Origin: Phascolarctobacterium faecium DSM 14760
Lineage (GTDB): Bacteria > Bacillota > Negativicutes > Acidaminococcales > Acidaminococcaceae
Direction of reading: 5' to 3'
DNA: 64,000 nt
Assembly (NCBI RefSeq): GCF_003269275.1
Contig: NZ_QLTS01000003.1
Coordinates: forward strand, 62,001-126,000
Shown here: positions 43,911 through 51,472 of the stretch, in pieces
How the letters are laid out: every line of letters starts with the position of its first letter
Position numbering within the stretch: position 1 is the first letter of the stretch
The notes under the pieces: model-generated
Database searches by the model: none
The model's input: the letters and a program-made list of their open reading frames with translations, nothing else
What the model was told of the DNA's origin: nothing
Made by a program: the position numbers and the translations under genes

Positions 43911-44771
43911 TCACGGCATTCCTCTTTCTTCACGCAATTGAATTACCAAATCTCTTAGCTCTTCAAGACTTTTTTCAAAATAATCGTAGCTATCCCCATA
44001 TTCAATTAATGATACATTATATGTATTTTTCCAGTGTTTGATTAGCAGAGAGCTATTTCCAGATTTACTCACAAGATAATGTGGACATGATGTATTAGCA
44101 GTATTATGCAAAAATTGTAACATCAAATTAATATCCGGATCCTGCAAACTATATCCTAGAAACACAATAGTATGAGTGAGAAATAGAGACGACAACAATC
44201 GATAAAATTCGGTATATTTTTCCTGTGCTCTATAGTACTGCTGTGCGGTAAATACTATTTTTTCTGTATCATCAATGCTGCCATGCGCTTTAATAATAAT
44301 ACTTTCAGGGGATTTTATGCACCCAACTATTGATTTAGTTTGTGTATAATCAAATGTCATACATCCCTGCAAATCGGAACAAACATTTTCATACAACTTA
44401 TCGAAATTTGTTGTTATCACAATTTTACTATCAAGATCTTTAATAAGCTTATGTACATTTGAAGGTGTATAACCTTTACGCAAATACATCTCCTTCAAAT
44501 AATTGCTATATTCACCAGGATCGCATAAATCGTAGATGGTTTGCAATGCTAACAAATAATTATTTTCAGCCAACATTTTTTCTACAAACTCTTTGTCTTG
44601 AGCAGATGGATGCTTCATTAGGCTTTTAATATTATTAAGAAACACAGACCATGTTTCCGGCGATTGTCCTTCACCATTTTTAGCTGTTGCAGAAACTCCA
44701 GATCCTATGAATATCACACATCTTCTATATGACAGTTATTCGATTAAATTAGCAGGCCAAATTTCACTCAC
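43911..44771 (-). pseudogene. SIR2-domain protein (putative NAD-consuming effector) with a premature stop at codon 12
   Basis: From a GTG at 44771, 3 bp after the ATPase gene stops, the frame reads MSEIWPANLIE, then TAA at 44736-44738, then continues LSYRRCVIFIGSGVSATAKN. The rest is a SIR2 fold: GSGVS nucleotide loop, KIVITTNFDKLYENV, IIKAHGSIDD (catalytic-type His) and IVFLGYSLQDPDINLML. One base change (GAA to TAA) explains the stop. A GTG at 44717 could restart translation 19 bp later and give a 268-residue protein trimmed only before the nucleotide loop. SIR2 proteins of this class act in several phage-defence systems by depleting NAD. Confidence 0.75.
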
Positions 44772-44774
44772 CGT

Positions 44775-45812
44775 TTATTCCCCCACATTTCTCATGAAAT
44801 TCTCTGCAACAGTATCCAAATATTTTTTATAGGTTTCAACACTGCTACCTTGATTTCCGCGTACACCTGTTGAATAATCTAATTCAAAAATAGGTGTATT
44901 TGATGTTTGAGACAGTGGAACAACACTATAAATATAGGGAATATCTCCTAATTTTAGTTCATCTGATCTTATGCCACTTTTGGCAAATCCATAGAGGAAT
45001 TCCACGATCTTGTCGTGAAATCCACCTATAACTTTTTCATAAGCTCGAGTCGGTCTTTCTCCAGCCTTAAATTTTCTTTTTGAATACTGCTGAATTGAAT
45101 ATCCTATATACCGTGTCATTTCTTCTGGGGTTGTATTTATCAAGTATTTATGAAAAAATTGATTTGCTACTGCTTCCCCATTTGTTTCAATAAAAGTTGC
45201 AAGAGCAGACTTATACAATCTAACCCATCTTTCCATCCATTCAGCTATATTAGATATTCCTAAGAGGCTAAAAATATCTGAAGCCATAGGCGTTAAGAAG
45301 TAATCTGAATTCATTAATGCGCTTCTATTTAATGCACCTAAAGAAGGTCCCATATCTATCAAGATGTAATCATACTCATTATTTTTTTGTTTGAGTTGAT
45401 TTAACCAATTAAGTTTTCTTAAGGCACCTTTATCCCCAGACATTGTTTCAGCCCAGCTCTTACTCATTGTATCATCTATTATTGAAAGTTTAGGATGACC
45501 TGGAATCAATGCAATCTTAAAATTATTTTGTAAACTTGTTACTGGAATCTCGATATTGACAAACTCAGAATCTCCATCTTCAATTTTGCTAAAGCAGTCA
45601 TAAATCGTTTTCCTTGTTTCAGTATTCTCTGGATCATAAAATTCCATCCACATATCCTCAGGTAATATAGCCTGTGTTGCATTAGATTGTGGATCTAAAT
45701 CCACTAACAATATTTTTTTCTCTTTCGCAATTGACAAATAACTCGCCAAATTAACAATGGTAGTCGTTTTGCCGACCCCGCCTTTATTATTGAAGAATGT
45801 AATCACTTTCAT
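44775..45812 (-). CDS. ParA/MinD-like P-loop ATPase associated with the SIR2 and methyltransferase genes
   Basis: The start at 45812 follows GGAGGAG, which lies in the last codons of the methyltransferase gene. 345 residues beginning MKVITFFNNKGGVGKTTTIV, a deviant Walker A with the signature Lys, then ILLVDLDPQSNATQAILPED and IDMGPSLGALNRSALMNSDY. The region beyond residue 200 is longer than in plasmid ParA (RKFKAGERPTRAYEKVIGGF, YIYSVVPLSQTSNTPIFEL). No ParB or centromere repeats are near, so a partition role is unlikely. Lying between a methyltransferase gene and a SIR2 gene, it is probably a regulator or sensor in a defence module (inference). Confidence 0.8.
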   Translation of the reverse strand: MKVITFFNNKGGVGKTTTIVNLASYLSIAKEKKILLVDLDPQSNATQAILPEDMWMEFYDPENTETRKTIYDCFSKIEDGDSEFVNIEIPVTSLQNNFKIALIPGHPKLSIIDDTMSKSWAETMSGDKGALRKLNWLNQLKQKNNEYDYILIDMGPSLGALNRSALMNSDYFLTPMASDIFSLLGISNIAEWMERWVRLYKSALATFIETNGEAVANQFFHKYLINTTPEEMTRYIGYSIQQYSKRKFKAGERPTRAYEKVIGGFHDKIVEFLYGFAKSGIRSDELKLGDIPYIYSVVPLSQTSNTPIFELDYSTGVRGNQGSSVETYKKYLDTVAENFMRNVGE

Positions 45813-45817
45813 ATCGC

Positions 45818-46999
45818 TTACTCCTCCGATAACCAAAACCCGTTCTTTCTACGAATCTTTTTACTTTCTTCTGTGAATAGATGGTTTTTTTCTTGATAAA
45901 TCCTGTCCAATTGTGCCTTATCCTTTTCAGGATTGAGAAGCCTTTGCTTAATAATTTCGCAGTTTCCAAGTTCGCTACCAATCCATCTACGTTTTAACAA
46001 TTGTGCCACAGCAAATGTAGTGCCACTACCGCCAAACGGATCAAAAACCACATCACTTTCATTTGTTGACATACAGATAATTCGGTCTAGCAGTTTTACG
46101 GACAATTCATTGTATTCTCTATTTTTGCTGCTTTTATGTCGAACCGGATATATATCACTCCAAACATCTGATACATTAATTCCATTTGGATTCATTTTAG
46201 ATTTATACCCACCATAATCTTTAATTTCTCCGCCACAATGTCTACATATCTGCATAGAAATTCGCTGGTTGTTAAATGTAGTTGCTTTAACTCCTTTTAT
46301 ATAAGAAACCAAAGCATAATGTGCTGGATATAATCTGTTCTGAATTGGTAGACTGAACTTCATATCAACGGCAATCCAATCCCAAAAAGTTAACTGCTCT
46401 CCAAGGTAGGCTGCGATATAAGTACACCATTTGGGAATATTATAAATAAAGATTCTTCCTCCTGGTTTTAGTATTCTAATACACTGATCTAACCATTCGT
46501 ATGTCCAATTAATATATTTTGACATTGTCATATTATCATCAATGCCTGGATCATATGTTTTCCCTAGGTTAAACGGGGGATCAGCAAACACCAAATCAAC
46601 ACAACTATTGGGTATTCCCTTCATAATCTCAATGCAGTCGCCATTATATAGTTTACCGATATCTGTCTCGAAAAAAGGTTTGATCTCTCTTAATACATTA
46701 TCGTCAGTAGATTTTTGCAAAAGCATAGCTATATGCGAAATATTATCGTAATATGACTTCCGGTATTCTGCAGGAATATGTCCCATAGCTAGTTCAATTT
46801 CAAGTTCACTCATCCCCAAAAAGTCTGTAACAGCATTTTTGAATGCAGGCTTATCTGGGAGAAAAGATGTTTGCTGTAAACTAATAAGAGTTGCTTTGGA
46901 AATTTTTCGAGCACTGAAAAAAGAAAACATATCATCGTTTGTCATATTTTTATCTTTGCTTCTGCTAACAATTAAATCATAAACTGAAAAAAAACGCAT
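45818..46999 (-). CDS. BamHI-type DNA methyltransferase (beta-class amino-methyltransferase)
   Basis: A 393-residue methyltransferase. The catalytic motif LVFADPPFNLGKTYDPG lies at residues 136-152 and the SAM motif VFDPFGGSGTTFAVAQLL near residue 318, so motif IV precedes motif I (beta class). The N-terminal ~110 residues (FFSVYDLIVSRSKDKNMTND, FSARKISKATLISLQQ) are helical and precede the catalytic core. An internal CxxC (ICRHCGGEIKDYGG) may bind metal. It is divergent from a C-protein gene and a BamHI-like nuclease gene, the bamHIM-C-R arrangement, so it should protect GGATCC sites. Confidence 0.88.
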   Translation of the reverse strand: MRFFSVYDLIVSRSKDKNMTNDDMFSFFSARKISKATLISLQQTSFLPDKPAFKNAVTDFLGMSELEIELAMGHIPAEYRKSYYDNISHIAMLLQKSTDDNVLREIKPFFETDIGKLYNGDCIEIMKGIPNSCVDLVFADPPFNLGKTYDPGIDDNMTMSKYINWTYEWLDQCIRILKPGGRIFIYNIPKWCTYIAAYLGEQLTFWDWIAVDMKFSLPIQNRLYPAHYALVSYIKGVKATTFNNQRISMQICRHCGGEIKDYGGYKSKMNPNGINVSDVWSDIYPVRHKSSKNREYNELSVKLLDRIICMSTNESDVVFDPFGGSGTTFAVAQLLKRRWIGSELGNCEIIKQRLLNPEKDKAQLDRIYQEKNHLFTEESKKIRRKNGFWLSEE

Positions 47000-47020
47000 A
47001 GCAACCTTGTCCCCTCATGT

Positions 47021-47046
47021 AACTCATCGTCTGTAGACTCATAGTC
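47021..47046 (+). promoter_or_regulatory. C-box pair for the restriction-modification controller
   Basis: GACTCATAGTC (47036-47046) is a perfect GACT-N3-AGTC C-box. A second copy AACTCATCGTC (47021-47031) matches at 9 of 11 positions, 15 bp upstream. Located between the methyltransferase and controller starts, the expected place for autoregulation by C protein. Confidence 0.75.
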
Positions 47047-47101
47047 TGCTTTCATTGTACCATATAAGAAAAATCTAGTCAACAGAAGGGAGAAAATGTA
47101 T

Positions 47102-47350
47102 ATGCCAAATCGACAACAAAAAGCATTGCGGCAGATTATGGCGGAAAACCTTCGAGTTTTAAGATTGGCAGCACATATTTCTCAAGAAGAATTAGCGGAA
47201 CTATGTGGGCTACACCGCACTTACATATCGGATATAGAGCGTTGTAACAGAAATGTTTCTATTGACAATATTGAAAAAATTGCAAAGGCTTTACATATAA
47301 CTGCCTCTGATCTGCTAAAGGAAATGGAGAAGATAAATGAAAATAGCTAA
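47102..47350 (+). CDS. XRE-family controller (C) protein of the BamHI-type system
   Basis: The ATG at 47102 has GAAGGGAG 9 bp upstream; an ATG at 47096 is too close to it. The 82-residue protein is a single XRE helix-turn-helix: ENLRVLRLAAHISQEELAEL, CGLHRTYISDIERCNRNVSI, then NIEKIAKALHITASDLLKEM. C proteins dimerise on C-boxes, first activating and then repressing their own operon, which delays nuclease synthesis until methylation is established. It overlaps the nuclease gene by 14 bp. Confidence 0.88.
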   Translation: MPNRQQKALRQIMAENLRVLRLAAHISQEELAELCGLHRTYISDIERCNRNVSIDNIEKIAKALHITASDLLKEMEKINENS

Positions 47351-47963
47351 GCAATATATTTCTACGGCAGCAGACCATTTAATTAAAACAAATGCGTTGG
47401 CAGCACAAGCATTTGAAGAAGTCTACTCATCCATATTAAATAATGTCACGACCGGCTCTGATCACTTTATCCTTAATTGTACATGCAAAAACTGTAATGG
47501 CGTAGTTCCCGTTAAAGAAAGGTGTTATCAAATTCTAGAAGAAGAATTTGGGTGGTATAGAGAAAAGCCGCTTACATACTTTCATAAAGATGCCCAAAAA
47601 GGCGGGCCTATAGATGTTTATAAGGAATTTATCACAGGACACTCCTTTTTCAGATCAGGGTTAGAATTTGAAACAGGCAACATTTCATCTGCACATCGTT
47701 CTATGAACAAATTATGTGTAGGCATAAAGAAAGGAGAATTGGATCTAGCTATGCTTATGATGCCTACTAAAAACATGTCTTTCTATTTGACTGATAGAGT
47801 TTCAAACTACGAAGAATTAGAACCATATTTCCTTTTGCTTGACGAAGTACCGTTTGTCGTATTTGGATTTGATGCGGAAGAGTATAGTGTAGATGCTCCG
47901 CTTCTTCCAAAAGGTAAAGATGGTATGTCTCCCCGTACAATTCGGAAGTGGCAGTATAAATAA
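47337..47963 (+). CDS. BamHI-like type II restriction endonuclease
   Basis: A 208-residue protein that matches BamHI (as I recall its sequence) along most of its length: KNCNGVVPVKERCYQILEE, WYREKPL, KGGPIDVYKEFITG, LEFETGNISSAHRSMNKL, YLTDRVSNYEELEPYF and PKGKDGMS. The catalytic residues are in place with a one-residue offset: Glu76, Asp93, Glu110 and Glu112 (BamHI Glu77, Asp94, Glu111, Glu113). The DNA-reading residues Asn115, Ser117, Arg121, Asp153 and Arg154 are also kept, so GGATCC is the predicted target. RBS GGAGAAG lies within the C gene, coupling the two. Confidence 0.92.
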   Translation: MKIAKQYISTAADHLIKTNALAAQAFEEVYSSILNNVTTGSDHFILNCTCKNCNGVVPVKERCYQILEEEFGWYREKPLTYFHKDAQKGGPIDVYKEFITGHSFFRSGLEFETGNISSAHRSMNKLCVGIKKGELDLAMLMMPTKNMSFYLTDRVSNYEELEPYFLLLDEVPFVVFGFDAEEYSVDAPLLPKGKDGMSPRTIRKWQYK

Positions 47964-48030
47964 ACGATATAAAATACATTTATTTTTCTTTGAAAAAATC
48001 ATAGCTATCAGTCGTTTGCAAATGAGGTAA

Positions 48031-48060
48031 GCATGCGAGTGTCAATACACACTCGCATTT
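48031..48060 (+). terminator. Hairpin after the restriction gene
   Basis: ATGCGAGTGT (48033-48042) pairs with ACACTCGCAT (48048-48057) and is followed by TTT. It probably ends the C-R transcript. Confidence 0.7.
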
Positions 48061-48296
48061 CCTGCCGTCTGCTTGTTGAGGGCAGCGCCCCAAGCCCATT
48101 TCTAACACAGGATTTCATTCTGTGGCTGCGCGTTCTGCGAACACTAGGAGATAGAACAAATCGTTCCACCCTTATGACTTTGAGGGCTGCCGTGAAACAT
48201 GGTAACCCTTGGTGGATGAGTGAACTGGATTTCTTTTGAATATATCACTTGTAGGCCACGGGAGAAGCCGTTTGTTGCACAAAATAATAATAAGAA
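48058..48296. other. Degenerate, non-coding-looking segment of the island (mobile-element remnant?)
   Basis: GC is higher here than in the rest of the island, and a short open frame (48033-48239, plus) has no ribosome site and overlaps the hairpin. The GAGGGCAGCGCCCCAAGCCC stretch and the lack of any intact gene suggest a remnant of an integrative element. I cannot assign it to a family. Confidence 0.35.
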
Positions 48297-48344
48297 TAAA
48301 AAGAGAGCTAACTGACTAATCAAAATCAGTTAGCTCTCTTTTTA
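48297..48344. terminator. Bidirectional terminator downstream of guaA
   Basis: A 15-bp stem AAGAGAGCTAACTGA / TCAGTTAGCTCTCTT (48301-48315, 48326-48340) flanked by A- and T-runs. On the minus strand it ends the guaA transcript. Confidence 0.92.
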
Positions 48345-48424
48345 TGAATAATGATAAATGTTGCCACGGAAGGCATCAAACCTTAGAAAACCCAATTATT
48401 ACGGACTTTTCCGAGCCTCTGACA

Positions 48425-49726
48425 CTATTCCCACTCGATAGTGGCGTTCGGTTTGGGCGACAAATCATAGCAGACGCGGTTGACGTTTTTGACTTCAGCC
48501 AAGATCCTGTTGGTGATTTTGTGCAGGATCGGCCAGTCCAGTTCTTCGATAGTTGCAGTCATAGCGTCAACGGTATTGATCGCACGGATGATCACCGGAT
48601 ACTCGAAGGTTCTGGTGTTATCGCGTACACCGACGGATTTAAAATCAGGTACAACGGTAAAATACTGCCATACTTTTTTATCTAATCCGGCATTGGCGAA
48701 TTCTTCACGCAAAATAGCGTCAGCTTCACGCACTGCTTCCAGACGCTCTTTAGTTATAGCGCCCAGGCATCTTACGCCAAGTCCCGGTCCGGGGAACGGC
48801 TGACGGTAAACCATACTGTGCGGCAAACCCAGTTCGATACCGCAGGCACGTACCTCGTCTTTAAAAAGCTGATACAACGGTTCAACCAGCTTGAACTGCA
48901 GATCTTCAGGCAGTCCTCCGACATTATGATGGCTTTTAACGCTCTTGGCTGTTTTAGTGCCGGATTCTACTACGTCAGGATAAATAGTGCCCTGTCCCAG
49001 GAATTCGATACCGTCCAGTTTACGCGCTTCTTCTTCAAAAACACGGATAAATTCGGCGCCGATGATTTTTCTTTTCGCTTCCGGATCAGCTACGCCAGCC
49101 AGTTTAGAGAGGAAACGTTCGCTGGCATCAACATAGACAAGATTAGCTTTCAGTTCGTCTCTGAAGACTCTGACGACGCTTTCAGACTCATCCTTACGCA
49201 TCAGGCCATGGTTAACATGCACGCAGGTCAGCTGCGAGCCGATAGCTTTGATCAAAAGCGCTGCTACAACAGAAGAATCGACACCGCCGGACAAAGCCAG
49301 CAGAACTTTTTTATCGCCGACCTGTTTTTTGATCAGTTCGATCTGATCATTGATGAAATTTTTCATATTCCAGTTGGCTGTGGCATGACACTCATCAAAA
49401 ACAAATTTTTTGAGCACTTCCAGCATAGCTGTATGTTCCGGCCAGGCAGGCAGATTTTCTACTTTAGCCAAAGTATGGCCGACAGACATTACCGGCGCGC
49501 CAAACTGATAAACGGCTGCTTCCACGTCGATCGGCTGACCGTCGATAATATTGTTTTCTCCCCCGTTGATGATGATACCTTTAACATTAGGCAGCTCTTT
49601 CAGTTCTGCTGCTGTGATATCATGGGGTTTGATCTCGCTGTAAACACCCAGTTCCCTTACGGCACGAGCCACCATTGTGTTTTCGTGGCTGCCCAAATCT
49701 AAAATTACGATCATATCCTGCTGCAT
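48425..49726 (-). CDS. guaA: GMP synthase with a reduced, catalytically dead-looking glutaminase domain
   Basis: The start at 49726 fits AGGAG 7 bp upstream. Residues ~115-433 are a normal ATP-pyrophosphatase and dimerisation unit: LLALSGGVDSSVVAALLIKA, THPV-free HVNHGLMRKDESESVV, YRQPFPGPGLGVRCLGAITK and the C-terminal LSPKPNATIEWE. The N-terminal class I glutaminase region is only about 110 residues instead of ~190. It begins normally (MIVILDLGSHENTMVARAVR), but where GICYGMQ should be it reads VMSVGHTLAKV, without Cys, and the region with the His-x-Glu pair is absent. The enzyme would need free ammonia or a separate amidotransferase. Its 3' end is the island integration site. Confidence 0.9.
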   Translation of the reverse strand: MQQDMIVILDLGSHENTMVARAVRELGVYSEIKPHDITAAELKELPNVKGIIINGGENNIIDGQPIDVEAAVYQFGAPVMSVGHTLAKVENLPAWPEHTAMLEVLKKFVFDECHATANWNMKNFINDQIELIKKQVGDKKVLLALSGGVDSSVVAALLIKAIGSQLTCVHVNHGLMRKDESESVVRVFRDELKANLVYVDASERFLSKLAGVADPEAKRKIIGAEFIRVFEEEARKLDGIEFLGQGTIYPDVVESGTKTAKSVKSHHNVGGLPEDLQFKLVEPLYQLFKDEVRACGIELGLPHSMVYRQPFPGPGLGVRCLGAITKERLEAVREADAILREEFANAGLDKKVWQYFTVVPDFKSVGVRDNTRTFEYPVIIRAINTVDAMTATIEELDWPILHKITNRILAEVKNVNRVCYDLSPKPNATIEWE

Positions 49727-49854
49727 ATCCATTCTCCTATCTGCAATAAAATTTTACACCAGCTTAGATATATTAATTGTAACATATTTAACGCCTGCTT
49801 CTCCACTAAATTATTGCAGAAAACTTAACTAAATTCATCTTGTGTCTGCATAAA

Positions 49855-49895
49855 ATAAAACCGTACTGTTTTGGATCACAGGTACGGTTTTATTT
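49855..49895 (-). terminator. Intrinsic terminator of the thioesterase gene
   Basis: AAAACCGTAC / GTACGGTTTT arms (49857-49866, 49882-49891), followed by a T-rich stretch on the minus strand. It ends the PaaI-like gene that stops at 49920. Confidence 0.85.
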
Positions 49896-49919
49896 GTTAT
49901 CTAATATTTCATACCCTCA

Positions 49920-50357
49920 TTACCATTCTCTGGGTATTTCATTAAAATGTCCGGCGATAAACATAGTCGTCGTAATAGCAGCCAGTAGATTATTCTGTTC
50001 GTCTGTCATTTCCGCCATAATGACCATAGTTGTCTGCCCATGGTGTTTGACCTGGCTTTTAACGATCGCCGTCCCCGTACCTGGCAGATTGCTGATAAAA
50101 TTGATATTGAAGCTCAGTGTCTGCACAACCTCGCCGACACTGGCTCCGGTAATGCCCATAACTGCATCAGCTAATGCCGCCAAAGCACCGCCGTGCACAC
50201 CCAGCCAGTGATTGGTATGGATGTCAAAATCTATCGGCATCTTTACCGTTGCACCGCCGCAGTGGATCTCATCGATCTCTACCTTCAGCAAATTCATAAA
50301 CGCGCTGCTGCTCCAGATCTGTTTGATATGGGCAGCTACATCTGTTACTGTGTTCAT
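49920..50357 (-). CDS. PaaI-type hotdog-fold acyl-CoA thioesterase
   Basis: A 145-residue hotdog protein with the catalytic loop NHWLGVHGGALAALADAVMG (HGG and the following Asp), an SFNINFISNLPGTGTAIVKS strand pair and a C-terminal LLAAITTTMFI. Such enzymes hydrolyse small acyl-CoAs such as phenylacetyl-, hydroxybenzoyl- or short-chain CoA. It lies 15 bp after the AEC permease gene on the same strand, at the end of the malonate locus, though a terminator at 51361 separates the pair from the mad operon. Confidence 0.82.
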   Translation of the reverse strand: MNTVTDVAAHIKQIWSSSAFMNLLKVEIDEIHCGGATVKMPIDFDIHTNHWLGVHGGALAALADAVMGITGASVGEVVQTLSFNINFISNLPGTGTAIVKSQVKHHGQTTMVIMAEMTDEQNNLLAAITTTMFIAGHFNEIPREW

Positions 50358-50372
50358 TCAATCACCTCTTAC

Positions 50373-51332
50373 TTATATATACATATTAACCAGCATCATA
50401 TACAACGGTACGACAACAATACCTAAAAGCACCGTTAAAAAACTTAACGTCGCCGCATAAGCAGAATCCGCGCCATAAGTTTTAGCTACAATAGCCATCT
50501 GTGTCATCGCCGGCATGGTCGCCTGCATAGTGAAAACCTGTGCTGACAGCGGCATTACCGGCAGAAACGGTATCAGAACCAAAACACATACTGGACAAAC
50601 CAGAAAACGTCCGGCAACGCCTAGCAGCAGATCTTTATCGAAACCGATTTCTCCCAACGGGATCTTACTCATCTCAATGCCAATAAAAACCAACGATAAA
50701 GGCGTCGTCAAATTACCTATATATTGGAAGCTGTTCATCAAAAAAGACGGCAGCCTGCAGTCCAGCAAGACTAAAATGATACCGACAATGAAGCCGGCCA
50801 GTGGCGGAGAAAAAATTTTCTTCAGTGCTGCCGGAGAAAAAAACGCTGGTTTATTCTTTGTATCACTCAGGGTATCCTGCACAATATTATGTACACCAAG
50901 TGTCCAGAAAAAGGTTGTATTGACCATATAATAAAGCATTACTGCCGGGATACTTTTTTCACCAAACAGAGCCAGGTTGACCGGCAGACCAATAAACATG
51001 GTATTAGCAATAAAAAAATTAGTACAGAAAATGCCGCGCCGTTCTTTTTTGATTTTAAAAACGTGAGCAGCTATTTTACCGACACCAAAAGCCAGCAGCA
51101 TGGAACAGATCGGCAGCAGCAGATCAGGCGCCATGGCGACCAGTTTATTATGATCAAAATTTTTACTGATACTGACGATCATATAAAGAGGCAATGACAC
51201 AGCAGTTACCAGCCTGGCGATCAATGCGCTGCTGTACTCGTCAAACCAGCCGCGTCTGCTTAATACAAAACCGATACCAATAATAAAAACTATACTGAAA
51301 ATACCTTCCAGTGCTTTCAAAACAAATTCCAT
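50373..51332 (-). CDS. AEC-family (auxin efflux carrier-type) permease, possible malonate carrier
   Basis: The start at 51332 follows AGAGGTG. 319 residues, about ten spans, two repeats: FIIGIGFVLSRRGWFDEYSS in the first and MPAMTQMAIVAKTYGADSAY in the last region. MdcF, the malonate carrier of biotin-independent malonate decarboxylase clusters, belongs to this family, and this gene flanks the mad operon. The operon already contains madL and madM, so this would be a second malonate or related carboxylate carrier (inference). Confidence 0.75.
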   Translation of the reverse strand: MEFVLKALEGIFSIVFIIGIGFVLSRRGWFDEYSSALIARLVTAVSLPLYMIVSISKNFDHNKLVAMAPDLLLPICSMLLAFGVGKIAAHVFKIKKERRGIFCTNFFIANTMFIGLPVNLALFGEKSIPAVMLYYMVNTTFFWTLGVHNIVQDTLSDTKNKPAFFSPAALKKIFSPPLAGFIVGIILVLLDCRLPSFLMNSFQYIGNLTTPLSLVFIGIEMSKIPLGEIGFDKDLLLGVAGRFLVCPVCVLVLIPFLPVMPLSAQVFTMQATMPAMTQMAIVAKTYGADSAYAATLSFLTVLLGIVVVPLYMMLVNMYI

Positions 51333-51357
51333 ACCGCACCTCTTTTCTGGTTGTAAC

Positions 51358-51393
51358 AGCAAAATAAGGCCCTTTTAGCGGGCCTTATTTTGC
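51358..51393. terminator. Terminator of the mad operon
   Basis: AAAATAAGGCCC / GGGCCTTATTTT stem (51361-51372, 51380-51391). On the minus strand it ends transcription from the mad genes. Confidence 0.88.
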
Positions 51394-51472
51394 TTGATGG
51401 AGGAATGGCATAATCACACCTTCTATGCCGGAAGCAGTAAACATCTATCTAATCTTTCCCCTGCGACCTGTC

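Larger units (their letters stand above)
43749..48437. mobile_element. Accessory (defence) island at the 3' end of guaA
   Basis: Bounded by the 12-bp direct repeat TATTCCCACTCG at 43749-43760 and 48426-48437. The right copy is the 3' end of guaA, covering all but the last base of the stop codon. The ~4.7-kb interior is more AT-rich than its flanks and holds a BamHI-type restriction-modification system, a ParA-like ATPase, a SIR2-domain gene and a degenerate segment. The guaA 3' end is a known integration hot spot for genomic islands. No integrase is left; GTTGCCATAGTGTTGCCAAT at about 43862 recalls arm-type repeats seen near integrases. Confidence 0.65.

Noticed and set aside
44775-45812. Plasmid partition locus
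   Set aside because: The ATPase is ParA-like, but no ParB gene or iterated centromere sites are present, and it is tied to methyltransferase and SIR2 genes.
48033-48239. 68-codon plus-strand frame after the restriction gene
   Set aside because: Starts inside a terminator hairpin and lacks a ribosome site; kept only as part of a degenerate segment.
48818-49702. 294-codon plus-strand frame
   Set aside because: Antisense to guaA; no ribosome site and no domain.
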